A stretch of 64,000 nucleotides of DNA. Origin: Pseudorhodobacter sp. E13 (GTDB lineage Bacteria > Pseudomonadota > Alphaproteobacteria > Rhodobacterales > Rhodobacteraceae). Below the pieces are notes generated by a model, which saw only the letters and a list, made by a program, of their open reading frames with translations, had not been told where the DNA came from and did not search any database. Both the position numbers and the translations under genes were made by a program. Location of the stretch: contig NZ_RPEN01000149.1 in the NCBI RefSeq assembly GCF_003991405.1, positions 55,413 through 119,412 on the forward strand. The letters run 5' to 3'. This document shows positions 35,693 to 44,958 of this stretch, in pieces. The stretch's first letter is position 1. Each line of letters starts with the position of its first letter.

Positions 35693-37510
35693 TCACGAAC
35701 GGGCACCACGGGCTTGGCCGATGGCGGATTGCATGGTGCGCACCACGACAAACGCATCGCGCAGATGCGAGCGTTCGAAATCCGACAGGTCGGAGGGTGC
35801 CATAAAGTTATCGGGTTTGCGGCCAGACCGGATAAGCCGGGCCTGATTTTCCAGCCGGATTTCTGCGATCATGTCATAAGCCTCGATCAGATCACGCGCG
35901 CCGGAAACGGAAATCACCCCCGCGTCCTCGGCGGCCTGAAGGCGGGCGCGGGTGTTGACGGCGGTGCCTTTGCCAATCAGCGCATAGACGCGGCCCAGAT
36001 CGGTCACAGGCACCACGCCGGAATGTTTCAGGTCGATATGGTTCTTATGCTCGCCCGAGCGGATGGTGGCAAAGCCGCGCAGCAGGCCAAGGGGTGGCGA
36101 ATGGGTCAGGCTGTTGGCGATCATATGGGCGACAAAGATCGAGTTTTTCGCCGCGTTTTCCAGTGTTTCGGCCTGAAAGTCGCGGAACAGGCTGGCCGCC
36201 CCGCCGATGGGGCGCAGATCGAACATGACGCTGGCAAGCATCTGCGCCTTTGGGTCGGGTGTGGCGATCCATTTGCGGAAATACTCGCGCCAGACGCGCA
36301 CGGGTTGGCACCATTGCGGGTTGGTCGCCATCATATCGCCGGGGCAATAGAAATAGCCCGCCGCATCCAGCCCATCGCTGACAAATTTCGCCAGTTCCGC
36401 GAAATAGGGCATTTGGTCGGGCGTCACGGCATCGTCGATCATGATGCAATTGTCTTGGTCAGACACCCCGGTCTGTTCCTGCCGCCCTTGGCTGCCACAG
36501 GCCAGCCATAGATAGGGCACCGGGGCGGGGCCCAGCTTTTCCTCGGCCAGTTTCAGCAGGCGGCGGGTGACGGTATCGGCGATATCGGTGATCAGCCGCG
36601 TCACCACCTCATGCGAGTTGTTGGAACCGACAAGCTGCACCAGCAGGGCGGGGATGCGCGCGGTGACGGCAGCCATTTCGGCAACGGTTTCGGCGGTGGC
36701 GGCATCGCGCACAAGGCTGGCCGAGGACACCGCCGCAAAACGCGTCAGATCGGTTTGTGTGACCATGCCCACCAGCCGCGTGCCTTCGACAATCGGCAAA
36801 TGCCCGATACGGCGTTCCAGCATGATATGCAGGATGTCAGAGCCAAGATCGCCGGGCGTCAGGGTCACAGGATCACGCGTCATGATGCCTGCAACCGGGC
36901 TGGATGGGTCCAGCCCGATGGCCAGCACTTTATTGGTCATGTCACGGGTGGTGACGATACCTTGGAACACACCGTCATCAACAACCCCAAGGCTGGAGAC
37001 ACGGGCATCTCGCATTTTTGCGGCGGCGCTGCGGATGGTTTGGTCGGGGCCAATGGTGACAGGCTTGCGCGCCATCAGATCGGCGACTTTCTGGGTGGTC
37101 AGGTCGCTGCCGCGCGCCTCAACCCCGCGGCCCCGGCTGAAGAACCGGGCGAAGGCGGGGGAATGCGCGATCAGGCGTTTGAACTCGGCGGTGGGCAGCA
37201 TCAGGGCCACCGTTTCTTCGGTGGCACGGGCGGTGGTCACGGCCAGACCGTCACGCAAAAGCCCCCGTTCCCCAAAGGAATTGCGCGGCCCCAGCAACGA
37301 GACAAGCCCGCCCGAAGGTTCCAGCACCTCGACCGAGCCGCGCTTGACCAGATACAACCCGTCAAGCGGTTGGCCGGTGTGGTAAATCTCTGCTCCGGCG
37401 ACATATTCGCGGCGATGAAACACGCCCGCAACCTGTGCCAGATCATCCTTTGACAAAGTGTCATAGGGGTGGACGGTTTCCAGAAAGCTGATGATCGCGG
37501 TTTGCGTCAT
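35693..37510 (-). CDS. cNMP-binding, CBS, DUF294 nucleotidyltransferase-like protein
   Basis: A 605-residue cytoplasmic protein: a cyclic-nucleotide-binding domain (about 15-125, GSVEVLEPSGGLVSLLGPRNSFGE), two CBS motifs (about 155-270, TIGPDQTIRSAAAKM and LTPGDLGSDILHIML), then a DUF294 nucleotidyltransferase-like domain with GSQGRQEQTGVSDQDNCIM (the G-S...D-x-D pattern) and DUF294_C. The arrangement is known beside actP in many proteobacteria, where it is thought to help sense or regulate acetate use, possibly by modifying another protein. The start MTQTAIISF (37510) is preferred over the upstream frame. Confidence 0.92.
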   Translation of the reverse strand: MTQTAIISFLETVHPYDTLSKDDLAQVAGVFHRREYVAGAEIYHTGQPLDGLYLVKRGSVEVLEPSGGLVSLLGPRNSFGERGLLRDGLAVTTARATEETVALMLPTAEFKRLIAHSPAFARFFSRGRGVEARGSDLTTQKVADLMARKPVTIGPDQTIRSAAAKMRDARVSSLGVVDDGVFQGIVTTRDMTNKVLAIGLDPSSPVAGIMTRDPVTLTPGDLGSDILHIMLERRIGHLPIVEGTRLVGMVTQTDLTRFAAVSSASLVRDAATAETVAEMAAVTARIPALLVQLVGSNNSHEVVTRLITDIADTVTRRLLKLAEEKLGPAPVPYLWLACGSQGRQEQTGVSDQDNCIMIDDAVTPDQMPYFAELAKFVSDGLDAAGYFYCPGDMMATNPQWCQPVRVWREYFRKWIATPDPKAQMLASVMFDLRPIGGAASLFRDFQAETLENAAKNSIFVAHMIANSLTHSPPLGLLRGFATIRSGEHKNHIDLKHSGVVPVTDLGRVYALIGKGTAVNTRARLQAAEDAGVISVSGARDLIEAYDMIAEIRLENQARLIRSGRKPDNFMAPSDLSDFERSHLRDAFVVVRTMQSAIGQARGARS

Positions 37511-37544
37511 GTCTATTTCCGTCGTCCTGAAATGCAAAGGGGAA

Positions 37545-37569
37545 CGCCCCCCGGTCAAGCCGGGGGGCG
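37545..37569 (-). terminator. Strong hairpin after actP
   Basis: CGCCCCCCGG-TCAAG-CCGGGGGGCG is a perfect 10-bp stem, 11 nt past the actP stop codon and 35 nt before the next start. No U-run follows, so it may be a partial terminator or an mRNA-processing/stability site that sets a lower level for the downstream genes. Confidence 0.6.
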
Positions 37570-37579
37570 CGTTGGTTTC

Positions 37580-39349
37580 TTAGTGGCCGGTTGCTGCGCC
37601 TGCGCCTTTCGGCACGCGGATCGATTCAACCAGTTCCTGCACGTCTTGCGGAGGCGGTGCTGTCATACCCGAGACAACATAAGCCACAACAAAGTTCAGC
37701 AGGGCGCCAATCGGCCCGAAGGATGCCGGCGGGATGCCGAACAGGTAGTTGGACGCCACGTTCTCCAGGATGTTCGTGCCGGGGATGAAGAACATGCCCA
37801 GGTAGGTGAACAGATACAGACAAGTCACAACCAGACCGGTCAGCATACCCAGAGTTGCCCCCATCGCGTTAATCTTCTTGGAGAAGATCCCCATCATCAA
37901 GGACGGGAAGATGGTTGCCGCTGCCAGACCGAAGGCCAAAGCCACGGTTTGCGCCGCAAAGCCGGGCGGGTTCAGGCCCAACCAGGTTGCAACACCAATC
38001 GCCCCAGCCATCGAAATACGCGCTGCAAGCAATTCGCCTTTTTCCGAGATGTTCGGGTTCAGGTAGGACTTGATCAAGTCATGGCTGATGGCCGAAGAAA
38101 TCGCCAACAACAGACCCGCTGCCGTGGACAAAGCTGCCGCAAGGCCGCCTGCCGCGATCAACGCAATCACCCAACCCGGAAGCTGTGCGATTTCCGGGTT
38201 CGCCAGAACCAGGATGTCGTTGTTATAGGTGAATTCGTTGCCAGCCCAGCCGCGCTCGGTGGCGGTTGCGGTGAAGCCGTCGTTCTTGTCGTTGTAGAAC
38301 TGGATACGGCCGTCGCCGTTCTTGTCTTCGAACTTCAACAGACCGGTGACTTCCCAGTTACGCATCCACTGCGGGCGCTCTTCATACAGAACGGCCTCAG
38401 ACTGGGTGCCCTGCGGGTAGAGGGTGTCGATGATGTTCAAGCGCGCCATTGCACCCACAGCCGGAGCCGAGAGATACAGCAAAGCGATGAAAACCAGCGC
38501 CCAACCAGCCGACCAACGTGCGTCCGAAACCTTCGGCACGGTGAAGAAGCGGATGATGACGTGCGGCAGACCCGCGGTGCCGATCATCAGCGACAGGGTG
38601 AACAGGAACATGTTGAACATAGAGGTGTTCAGCGTGGTGTATTGGGCAAAGCCCAATTCGTTCACAACCTGATCCAGTTTCGCCAGCAGCGGCATACCGG
38701 ATTCGATATGGGTAGAGAACAGGCCCAGACCCGGAATCGGGTTCCCGGTCAGTTGCAGCGAGATGAAGATCGCCGGAATGGTATAGGCGATGATCAGCAC
38801 GCAATACTGTGCAACCTGCGTGTAGGTGATGCCCTTCATGCCGCCCAGAACCGCGTAAACGAACACGATGGCCGAAGCGATATAAAGGCCGGTGTCGCTT
38901 TCCACTTCCAGAAAGCGCGAGAAGGCAACGCCAGCGCCGGTCATCTGACCGATAACGTATGTTGTCGAGATCACGATCAGCGAGACAACGGCCACCATGC
39001 GGGCTTTTTGGCTGTAGAAGCGATCACCAATGAATTGCGGCACGGTGAACTTGCCGAATTTGCGCAGGTAAGGCGCAAGCAGCAGGGCCAGCAACACATA
39101 GCCACCGGTCCAGCCCATCAGGAAGGACGAGTTGCCATAGCCGACAGCGGCGATCAGGCCAGCCATCGAGATGAAGGAAGCCGCCGACATCCAGTCAGCC
39201 GCCGTTGCCATCCCGTTCAGGATGGGGTGAACGCCTTGGCCCGCCGCATAGAATTCAGCGGTAGAGCCGGCACGTGCCCAAATGGCGATCCCGATGTAGA
39301 GCGCGAAAGACCCGCCTACAAAGAGCATGTTAAGGGTAAATTGATCCAT
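37580..39349 (-). CDS. actP: Cation/acetate symporter large subunit ActP-like
   Basis: A 589-residue sodium:solute symporter (SSS family) with about 13 helices. GSTAEFYAAGQGVHPILNG and TAADWMSAASFISMAGLI match the acetate/short-chain-acid clade. Position, after a DUF4212 subunit and in the acs cluster, supports acetate uptake. Odd: a loop at about 338-358 has the EF-hand-like stretch DKNGDGRIQFYND, with Asp/Asn at the calcium positions. The reading frame stops at 37580 and is followed by a strong hairpin. Confidence 0.92.
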   Translation of the reverse strand: MDQFTLNMLFVGGSFALYIGIAIWARAGSTAEFYAAGQGVHPILNGMATAADWMSAASFISMAGLIAAVGYGNSSFLMGWTGGYVLLALLLAPYLRKFGKFTVPQFIGDRFYSQKARMVAVVSLIVISTTYVIGQMTGAGVAFSRFLEVESDTGLYIASAIVFVYAVLGGMKGITYTQVAQYCVLIIAYTIPAIFISLQLTGNPIPGLGLFSTHIESGMPLLAKLDQVVNELGFAQYTTLNTSMFNMFLFTLSLMIGTAGLPHVIIRFFTVPKVSDARWSAGWALVFIALLYLSAPAVGAMARLNIIDTLYPQGTQSEAVLYEERPQWMRNWEVTGLLKFEDKNGDGRIQFYNDKNDGFTATATERGWAGNEFTYNNDILVLANPEIAQLPGWVIALIAAGGLAAALSTAAGLLLAISSAISHDLIKSYLNPNISEKGELLAARISMAGAIGVATWLGLNPPGFAAQTVALAFGLAAATIFPSLMMGIFSKKINAMGATLGMLTGLVVTCLYLFTYLGMFFIPGTNILENVASNYLFGIPPASFGPIGALLNFVVAYVVSGMTAPPPQDVQELVESIRVPKGAGAATGH

Positions 39350-39361
39350 CTGTTCCGTCCC

Positions 39362-39619
39362 TTATTCTTCCACGCCGTGTTCGGCGTCGAGCTTGTTCAT
39401 TCTCCAGGCGTAGAAGAAAATCAGCGCGAGAAAGACAAGGATTGACCCTTGCTGCGCAAACCAAAAGCCAAGGTCAGTGCCCCCGACAGCGATGCCCGAC
39501 AGCATGGGCCGAAGTAGAATGCCGAAGCCGAAAGAGGCGACGAACCAGATGACCATGCACATCATGATGATCCGGATATTCGCGCTCCAATAGGCGTTGG
39601 ACGAAGATTTGTCCGCCAT
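39362..39619 (-). CDS. Symporter small subunit, DUF4212
   Basis: An 85-residue two-helix membrane protein (helices about 15-37 and 50-73, FGFGILLRPML between). This is the DUF4212 partner that accompanies SSS-type acetate transporters. Its stop is 12 nt before actP, so translation is coupled. AAAAAAGGGAG precedes the ATG as ribosome site. Confidence 0.93.
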   Translation of the reverse strand: MADKSSSNAYWSANIRIIMMCMVIWFVASFGFGILLRPMLSGIAVGGTDLGFWFAQQGSILVFLALIFFYAWRMNKLDAEHGVEE

Positions 39620-39648
39620 TTGCGTAACTCCCTTTTTTGTTCCCTCGA

Positions 39649-39673
39649 CCGCCTTCCCAGCATGGAAAAGCGG
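39649..39673 (-). terminator. Hairpin between adk and the symporter genes
   Basis: CCGCTTTTCC-ATGCT-GGGAAGGCGG pairs over 10 bp with three G-U pairs on the minus strand, 10 nt past the adk stop. It separates the acs-adk transcript from the symporter genes. Weak U-run. Confidence 0.4.
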
Positions 39674-39682
39674 CCCTCCCTT

Positions 39683-40363
39683 TTATGCCAATACCTGTTT
39701 TACGCAGGCCTGCATTGCCCCGGCGACCGATGCGATATCTGCCATCGCATCCACGGTTTCCAGAACGCCGCGCCCTTTGTAATAGGCGATCAGCGGTGCC
39801 GTCTGGGCGTGATACGCGGTCAACCGCGCCCCCGCCGTTTCGGCATTGTCGTCGGCGCGGCGTTTGAAATCCGCACCGCCGCATTTGTCACAAACACCCG
39901 CCGTGGCGGGCTGTTTGAACGCGTCATGATACCCCTCACCGCAAGCAGCGCAGGTATAGCGGCCCGCAACGCGGGCAATCATCGGTGCATCCTCGACTTC
40001 CATCGAGATCACCGAATTCACACGCTGGCCGGTGCTGGCAAGCAGCCCGTCCAGTGCCTCGGCCTGCCCCGCGGTGCGGGGAAAACCATCCAGAATAACG
40101 CCGCGCTTGGTGTCGGGGTCGGCCATGCGATCCTTCAGGATCGCCAGCACGATTTCATCCGACACAAGGCCACCGGCTTCCATCACCGCCTTGGCCTGCT
40201 TGCCCGCCTCGGTGCCTGCGGCCACGGCTGCGCGCAGCAGATCGCCCGTGGACAATTGCACCAGGCCGAATGTCTCCTCCAGCATCCGGGCTTGGGTGCC
40301 TTTGCCGGCCCCGGGGGGGCCAAGCAGGATGAACACGGCTGGGGTGGTTGTGACGTCAGCCAT
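39683..40363 (-). CDS. adk: Adenylate kinase
   Basis: Converts AMP + ATP to 2 ADP. The 226-residue long-form enzyme has the P-loop LLGPPGAGKGT at 14-24, the AMP site LDGFPRTAGQ, and a LID with a Cys4 zinc site (C138, C141, C158, C161). It sits directly behind acs with a 1-nt gap. This makes sense because acetyl-CoA synthetase releases AMP, which Adk recycles. Confidence 0.96.
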   Translation of the reverse strand: MADVTTTPAVFILLGPPGAGKGTQARMLEETFGLVQLSTGDLLRAAVAAGTEAGKQAKAVMEAGGLVSDEIVLAILKDRMADPDTKRGVILDGFPRTAGQAEALDGLLASTGQRVNSVISMEVEDAPMIARVAGRYTCAACGEGYHDAFKQPATAGVCDKCGGADFKRRADDNAETAGARLTAYHAQTAPLIAYYKGRGVLETVDAMADIASVAGAMQACVKQVLA

Positions 40364-40364
40364 C

Positions 40365-42329
40365 TTAGCCCCGGTTCATGCGGTTGTTGATCAGGTCATC
40401 GACCACCGACGGATCGGCCAGCGTCGACGTATCGCCAAGGCTGCCGTAATCATTCTCGGCGATCTTGCGCAGGATGCGGCGCATGATCTTGCCCGAACGG
40501 GTTTTCGGCAGGCCCGGCGCCCATTGGATCAGATCGGGGCTGGCAATCGGGCCAATCTCGGTGCGGACCCATTTCACCAGTTCCTTGCGCAGATCGTCCG
40601 TCGGCTCCACATCGTTCATCAAGGTGACATAGGCATAGATGCCCTGACCCTTGATCTCATGCGGGTAGCCAACCACGGCGGCCTCGGCGACCATGGAATG
40701 GGCCACCAATGCGCTTTCCACTTCGGCGGTGCCCATGCGGTGACCGGACACATTGATCACGTCATCGACGCGACCGGTGATCCAGTAATAGCCATCGGCA
40801 TCACGGCGGCAGCCATCGCCGGTGAAGTAATAGCCCGGATATTGCGCGAAATACGCCTCCTCGAACCGGGCATGATCGCCCCAAAGCGTGCGCATCTGCC
40901 CCGGCCAGCTATCGGCGATGCACAGCACCCCTTCGGCAGCGGTTTCCGTTTGCACTGCGGCATTCGCTGGGTCCAGCACGATCGGCTTCACACCAAAGAA
41001 AGGCTTGGTGGCCGAGCCCGGCTTTTGCGCAATGGCACCCGGCAGCGGGGTGATCAGGTGGCCACCGGTTTCGGTTTGCCAGAACGTATCGACGATCGGG
41101 CATTTGCCCTTGCCCACATGGGTATTATACCAGTTCCACGCTTCGGGGTTGATCGGCTCGCCGACCGAACCCAGAACCTTGAGGCTGGAAAGATCGTGCT
41201 TTTCAACCCATTCCGGCCCCTGCCCCATCAGCGCGCGAATGGCGGTGGGGGCGGTGTAGAATTGGTTGACCTTGTGCTTGGCGCAAACTTCCCAGAAACG
41301 GCCTGCATCCGGGTAGGTCGGCACACCTTCGAACATGATCGTGGTCGCGCCATTGGCCAGCGGGCCATAGATGATATAGCTGTGGCCCGTGACCCAGCCC
41401 ACATCGGCGGTGCACCAGAACACATCGCCGTCATGGTAATCAAAGGTCATCTGATGCGTCATCGAGGCGTAAACCAGATAGCCGCCCGAGGTATGCACAA
41501 CCCCCTTCGGTTTCCCGGTGGAGCCGGAGGTATAGAGGATGAACAGCGGGTCTTCGGCGTTCATTTCCACATAAGAGCAATAGGGTGCTGCGGCCGCCAT
41601 TTCGGCCTTCACGTCGATATCGCGGCCATCGACCCAAGTGGTCTGATCGCCGGTATGTTTGACAACAAGGCATTTCACCCGGTCATCGCAATGCAGCAAG
41701 GCCGCATCGGTGTTGGATTTCAGTGCGGTCTTGCGGCCGCCACGGGGCGCGAAATCGGCGGTGATGACCACTTTCGCCTCGGAATCGTTGATCCGGTTGG
41801 CAAGCGCATCGGGCGAGAAGCCCGCGAAAACGATGGAGTGGATGGCGCCGATGCGCGCACAGGCCAGCATGGCATAGGCAGCTTCGGGGATCATCGGCAG
41901 ATAGATCACCACGCGGTCGCCCTTGGTCACGCCCTGCGCCTTCAGCACATTGGCCATGCGGCAGGTGTTTTCCAAAAGCTGGGAATAGGTGATGTGCTGG
42001 GCGGGGGTATCGGGGTGATCCGGCTCCCAGATGATCGCCGTCTGGTTGGCGCGGGTGGTCATGTGACGGTCAACGCAATTGGCGGACACGTTCAACTGGC
42101 CATCCTCAAACCACTTGATCGACACCTTACCCAGCGTGAAATTGGTGTCTTTTACTTTGGTGAACGGCTTGATCCAGTCGATGCGCTTGCCCTGCTCGGC
42201 CCAGAAGGCGGCAGGATCAGCTACGGAGGCGGCATACATCGCCTCATAGCCAGCGGCATCCACATGGGCGTTGGCGATGAAATCATCAGAAGCGGGATAG
42301 ACCGAACCGGCCTGAACGGGTTGCGACAT
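40365..42329 (-). CDS. acs: Acetyl-CoA synthetase
   Basis: Activates acetate to acetyl-CoA with ATP, giving AMP and PPi. The 654-residue enzyme has the AMP-binding motif [14 protein letters not shown] near 265, the [10 protein letters not shown] block, GEPINPEAW and WQTETGG. The regulatory acetylation Lys near 610 is in [13 protein letters not shown]. The strong ribosome site GAGGAGGAACAGTC precedes the ATG. An AT-rich region with repeated motifs lies 100-180 bp upstream. Confidence 0.97.
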   Translation of the reverse strand: MSQPVQAGSVYPASDDFIANAHVDAAGYEAMYAASVADPAAFWAEQGKRIDWIKPFTKVKDTNFTLGKVSIKWFEDGQLNVSANCVDRHMTTRANQTAIIWEPDHPDTPAQHITYSQLLENTCRMANVLKAQGVTKGDRVVIYLPMIPEAAYAMLACARIGAIHSIVFAGFSPDALANRINDSEAKVVITADFAPRGGRKTALKSNTDAALLHCDDRVKCLVVKHTGDQTTWVDGRDIDVKAEMAAAAPYCSYVEMNAEDPLFILYTSGSTGKPKGVVHTSGGYLVYASMTHQMTFDYHDGDVFWCTADVGWVTGHSYIIYGPLANGATTIMFEGVPTYPDAGRFWEVCAKHKVNQFYTAPTAIRALMGQGPEWVEKHDLSSLKVLGSVGEPINPEAWNWYNTHVGKGKCPIVDTFWQTETGGHLITPLPGAIAQKPGSATKPFFGVKPIVLDPANAAVQTETAAEGVLCIADSWPGQMRTLWGDHARFEEAYFAQYPGYYFTGDGCRRDADGYYWITGRVDDVINVSGHRMGTAEVESALVAHSMVAEAAVVGYPHEIKGQGIYAYVTLMNDVEPTDDLRKELVKWVRTEIGPIASPDLIQWAPGLPKTRSGKIMRRILRKIAENDYGSLGDTSTLADPSVVDDLINNRMNRG

Positions 42330-42682
42330 GACTGTTCCTCCTCATTGCGGGCAAAGCAGCTTGCCCTTGGGTGAACCACTGCGGCTTGCAGCAGTCACCC
42401 CTCCCTTAAGGCCACTATACCCCATTGGTCAATTTTTGCGTAACTCTTTTTGATTCAATGATTTTTCTGTAAATTTATTTACTGATACGGCAGAATTTTT
42501 GTAAATCCTGAAAATTGTGACAAATTTTTGGCATTGTTTTTCAAGCTGATAGCTGTTCACAAACCGGTGAGGATTTAGGCAGGTTTTCGCCGAACGCCTC
42601 CAAAGCCACGGGTTTGACGCTACGTGATGCCGCAAGGCGGGCTTGCGGGTTGCACGGCAAGACCCGCGATTCGATGCATTGT
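42330..42682. other. acs upstream region, AT-rich core with repeats
   Basis: The 353 bp contain no likely gene. The part 42429-42540 is strikingly AT-rich against the GC-rich window. It holds three similar plus-strand motifs: AATTTTTGCGTAAC (42431), GATTTTTCTGTAAAT (42460) and GAATTTTTGTAAAT (42493), spaced about 30 bp. They look like regulator or nucleoid-protein sites controlling acs. The right part (42560-42680) is GC-rich without clear features. Confidence 0.55.
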
Positions 42683-44353
42683 TCAGCCATGTGATTCGGC
42701 AGGGGCGCTGCCCAGAATCTCGGCCTCGACCGCGGCGATATCGGGCCGGTAGCTGACATGGGGCGCGCGCAATCCATGGCTTTCCAGCAGCTTGCGCACC
42801 TCGGGGTTTACGGCGGTGAAAAACAGCCGCCCCCCTTTTCGCGCTGTTTTACGGGCCAACAGTTCAAACGCGCGCGCGCCGGAACTGTCGATGAAAGGCA
42901 CATCGGTGAAATCGACGGCAAAGCCCTTGGGTGTGTCGGCAATCCTGTCCAGCACCGAGCCGAGCCGCGCCGCCGCGCCAAAGAAATACGGGCCGCGCAA
43001 ATGGCAGATGGCAAGGTCGGTCGCGCTGGCCTCGGCGGGGTCATAGCGCAGGGTGGGTTCGTGCCGCTCGATGCCTGCGGCCTCGGCCATGCGGCGGATA
43101 AAGACAGCACCGCCCAGCGCCACCCCCACCACGATCCCCGTGGTCAGATCGCGGAAAATCACCAGCAGGAAGGTGACGATCACCACCATCGCATCGGATC
43201 GGTTGGCGCGGATCAGGGCCCAAAGCTCTTCTTTTTCGGCCATGTTCCATGCCACCACCACCAAAACCCCGGCCAGGGTTGCCAGCGGGATAAAGGCGGC
43301 CAGCGGTGCGGCCAGCAGCATGAAACCCAGCACGAACAGCGCGTGCAGCATCCCCGACACCGGCCCATGAGAGCCTGCGCGCACATTGGTCGCGGTGCGG
43401 GCAATCGTGCCCGTGACACAAAACCCGCCAAACAGCGCAGAGCCGATATTGGCCACCCCTTGCGCCACCAGTTCCGCGTTGGACCGATGGTGCCGCCCGG
43501 TCATCCCATCCGCAACCACCGCCGACAGCAGCGATTCAATGGCGCCCAGCAAGGTGAAACTGGCCGCCCAAGGCAGCGCTTGCCACAAGGCATCTGCCGA
43601 AATCACTGGCAAGGCAGGTGCAGGCAAGGTGGATGGCAGCGCGCCGAAACGGGTGCCAATCGTCTCCACCCCCGCGCCCAAGGCTGCGACCAGCGCCGAA
43701 GTTGCCACCACCGCCAGCAACATGCCGGGCCAGTTCGGCAACCATCGCTTGACCGCCAGAATAATGGCGATGGTCGCGGCGGAAACGGCGCAGGCCGCCA
43801 GCGAAACGCTGTCACGCGCCGCCCACAGCACCGGCAGCTTTTCCAGCAATTCCCCCGGTTCGGGGCCGGAAAGCTGCAAACCCCACAGGTCGCGCAACTG
43901 GCTCGCAAAGATGATCACCGCAATGCCTGCGGTAAAGCCAACGGTGACGGGGTAAGGGATAAAGCGGATGTAACTGCCCAGCCGCAACGCCCCCGCACCC
44001 ATCAGCAAAAAGCCGGACAGGAAGGTTGCCAGCAACAACCCCTCCAGCCCTGTCGCCGCCACGCAGGCCGAAACCAACACGATGAACGCCCCGGCAGGCC
44101 CGCCGATCTGAAACCGCGATCCGCCCAGCGCCGACACCAGAAAGCCGCCGACAATCGCGGTATAAAGCCCGCGCTCTGGCCCGACCCCGCTGGCAATCGC
44201 AATCGCCATCGACAAGGGCAGCGCCACGATGGCCACCGTCAGCCCCGCCAAAGCATCGGCGCGCAGGTCGCGCAGGCCGTAGCCTTCTCGCAATACGGAA
44301 ATGAGTTTGGGCAAAAATTCGGGCGGGGCGGAAAGTGTTGTTTTGGGCATCAT
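42683..44353 (-). CDS. SulP family anion transporter with STAS domain
   Basis: A 556-residue SulP/SLC26 transporter. The N-terminal membrane domain has about 12-14 helices, beginning with LRADALAGLTVAIVALPLSMAI and containing YTAIVGGFLVSALGGSRFQI, the sulfate-transporter signature area. A C-terminal STAS domain (about 430-540) includes FAVDFTDVPFIDSSGARAF. The substrate could be sulfate, bicarbonate or a dicarboxylate. It lies upstream of the acs region on the same strand but 353 bp away, so it is probably a separate transcript. Confidence 0.93.
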   Translation of the reverse strand: MMPKTTLSAPPEFLPKLISVLREGYGLRDLRADALAGLTVAIVALPLSMAIAIASGVGPERGLYTAIVGGFLVSALGGSRFQIGGPAGAFIVLVSACVAATGLEGLLLATFLSGFLLMGAGALRLGSYIRFIPYPVTVGFTAGIAVIIFASQLRDLWGLQLSGPEPGELLEKLPVLWAARDSVSLAACAVSAATIAIILAVKRWLPNWPGMLLAVVATSALVAALGAGVETIGTRFGALPSTLPAPALPVISADALWQALPWAASFTLLGAIESLLSAVVADGMTGRHHRSNAELVAQGVANIGSALFGGFCVTGTIARTATNVRAGSHGPVSGMLHALFVLGFMLLAAPLAAFIPLATLAGVLVVVAWNMAEKEELWALIRANRSDAMVVIVTFLLVIFRDLTTGIVVGVALGGAVFIRRMAEAAGIERHEPTLRYDPAEASATDLAICHLRGPYFFGAAARLGSVLDRIADTPKGFAVDFTDVPFIDSSGARAFELLARKTARKGGRLFFTAVNPEVRKLLESHGLRAPHVSYRPDIAAVEAEILGSAPAESHG

Positions 44354-44427
44354 CGGCCTGTATTCCAGTTGCCATATCCAGCCCCACGCCCCCGCGCGCT
44401 GTCAAGCGCTCAAACGCGAAAGCCGCC

Positions 44428-44910
44428 ATGCCGCCGCCCATCGACCCAACACCGCCACCGAACGCCGAGGCCAAAACGCTGGCGCAATCGCTGTTGCACC
44501 TACGGCATGCGGCGCTGTCTTACATCGGGGCGGATGGTTTGCCCGCGATCAGCCGTATCGCCTTTGGGCTGGATGCGGCGGGGGTGCCGCTGACGCTGAT
44601 ATCGGCACTGGCCCCGCATCTGGCCGGGTTGCAGGCGCATCCGCCCTGCGCGCTGCTGCTGGGCGAGCCGGGGCCAAAAGGCGACCCGCTGACCCATCCG
44701 CGCCTGATGCTGCGCGCAAAAGCCATGGTCACAGCGCCAGACGAACGCCCCGTTTTGCGAGAGATCTGGTTGGCGCGGCACCCCAAAGCCAAGCTTTATG
44801 TCGATTTTGCCGATTTCGCCTTTGTGCGGCTGCACCCAGTTGATGCGCTGCTCAATGCCGGGTTTGGCAAGGCCAGCCGTTTCACCACCGACGATCTGCG
44901 CAACCCATGA
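44428..44910 (+). CDS. Pyridoxamine 5'-phosphate oxidase-like (HugZ-type) protein
   Basis: The 160-residue protein has a split-barrel pattern like HugZ/PNPOx families: LLHLRHAALSYIGADGLPAISRIAFGLD, HPPCALLLGEPG and PRLMLRAKAMV, then HPKAKLYVDFADFAFVRL. Such proteins bind FMN or heme. I cannot say which here. The start at 44428 (MPPPIDPTPP) follows a poor ribosome site; upstream frame is open but has no obvious signal. A terminator follows at 44913-44936. Confidence 0.8.
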   Translation: MPPPIDPTPPPNAEAKTLAQSLLHLRHAALSYIGADGLPAISRIAFGLDAAGVPLTLISALAPHLAGLQAHPPCALLLGEPGPKGDPLTHPRLMLRAKAMVTAPDERPVLREIWLARHPKAKLYVDFADFAFVRLHPVDALLNAGFGKASRFTTDDLRNP

Positions 44911-44912
44911 AA

Positions 44913-44936
44913 AAAGGCGGGCCAAAACCCGCCTTT
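44913..44936 (+). terminator. Intrinsic terminator
   Basis: AAAGGCGGG-CCAAAA-CCCGCCTTT, followed by CCCTTT, immediately after the stop at 44910. On the minus strand the A-run AAAAAA next to the stop gives a U-run, so it can also end the converging gene at 44959. Confidence 0.85.
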
Positions 44937-44958
44937 CCCTTTGGTCTGACGCCCCGCC

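Noticed and set aside
40032..42374. A 780-codon open frame on the plus strand, opposite acs and adk
   Set aside because: It is the antisense shadow of two well-recognised genes; composition is His/Gly/Arg-rich and matches no family.
42541..42777. Small open frames upstream of acs
   Set aside because: No ribosome sites, unusual composition, and position in the likely promoter region.
42758..44593. A 611-codon plus-strand open frame
   Set aside because: Antisense of the SulP gene; the translation is Gln/His/Arg-rich with no domain.
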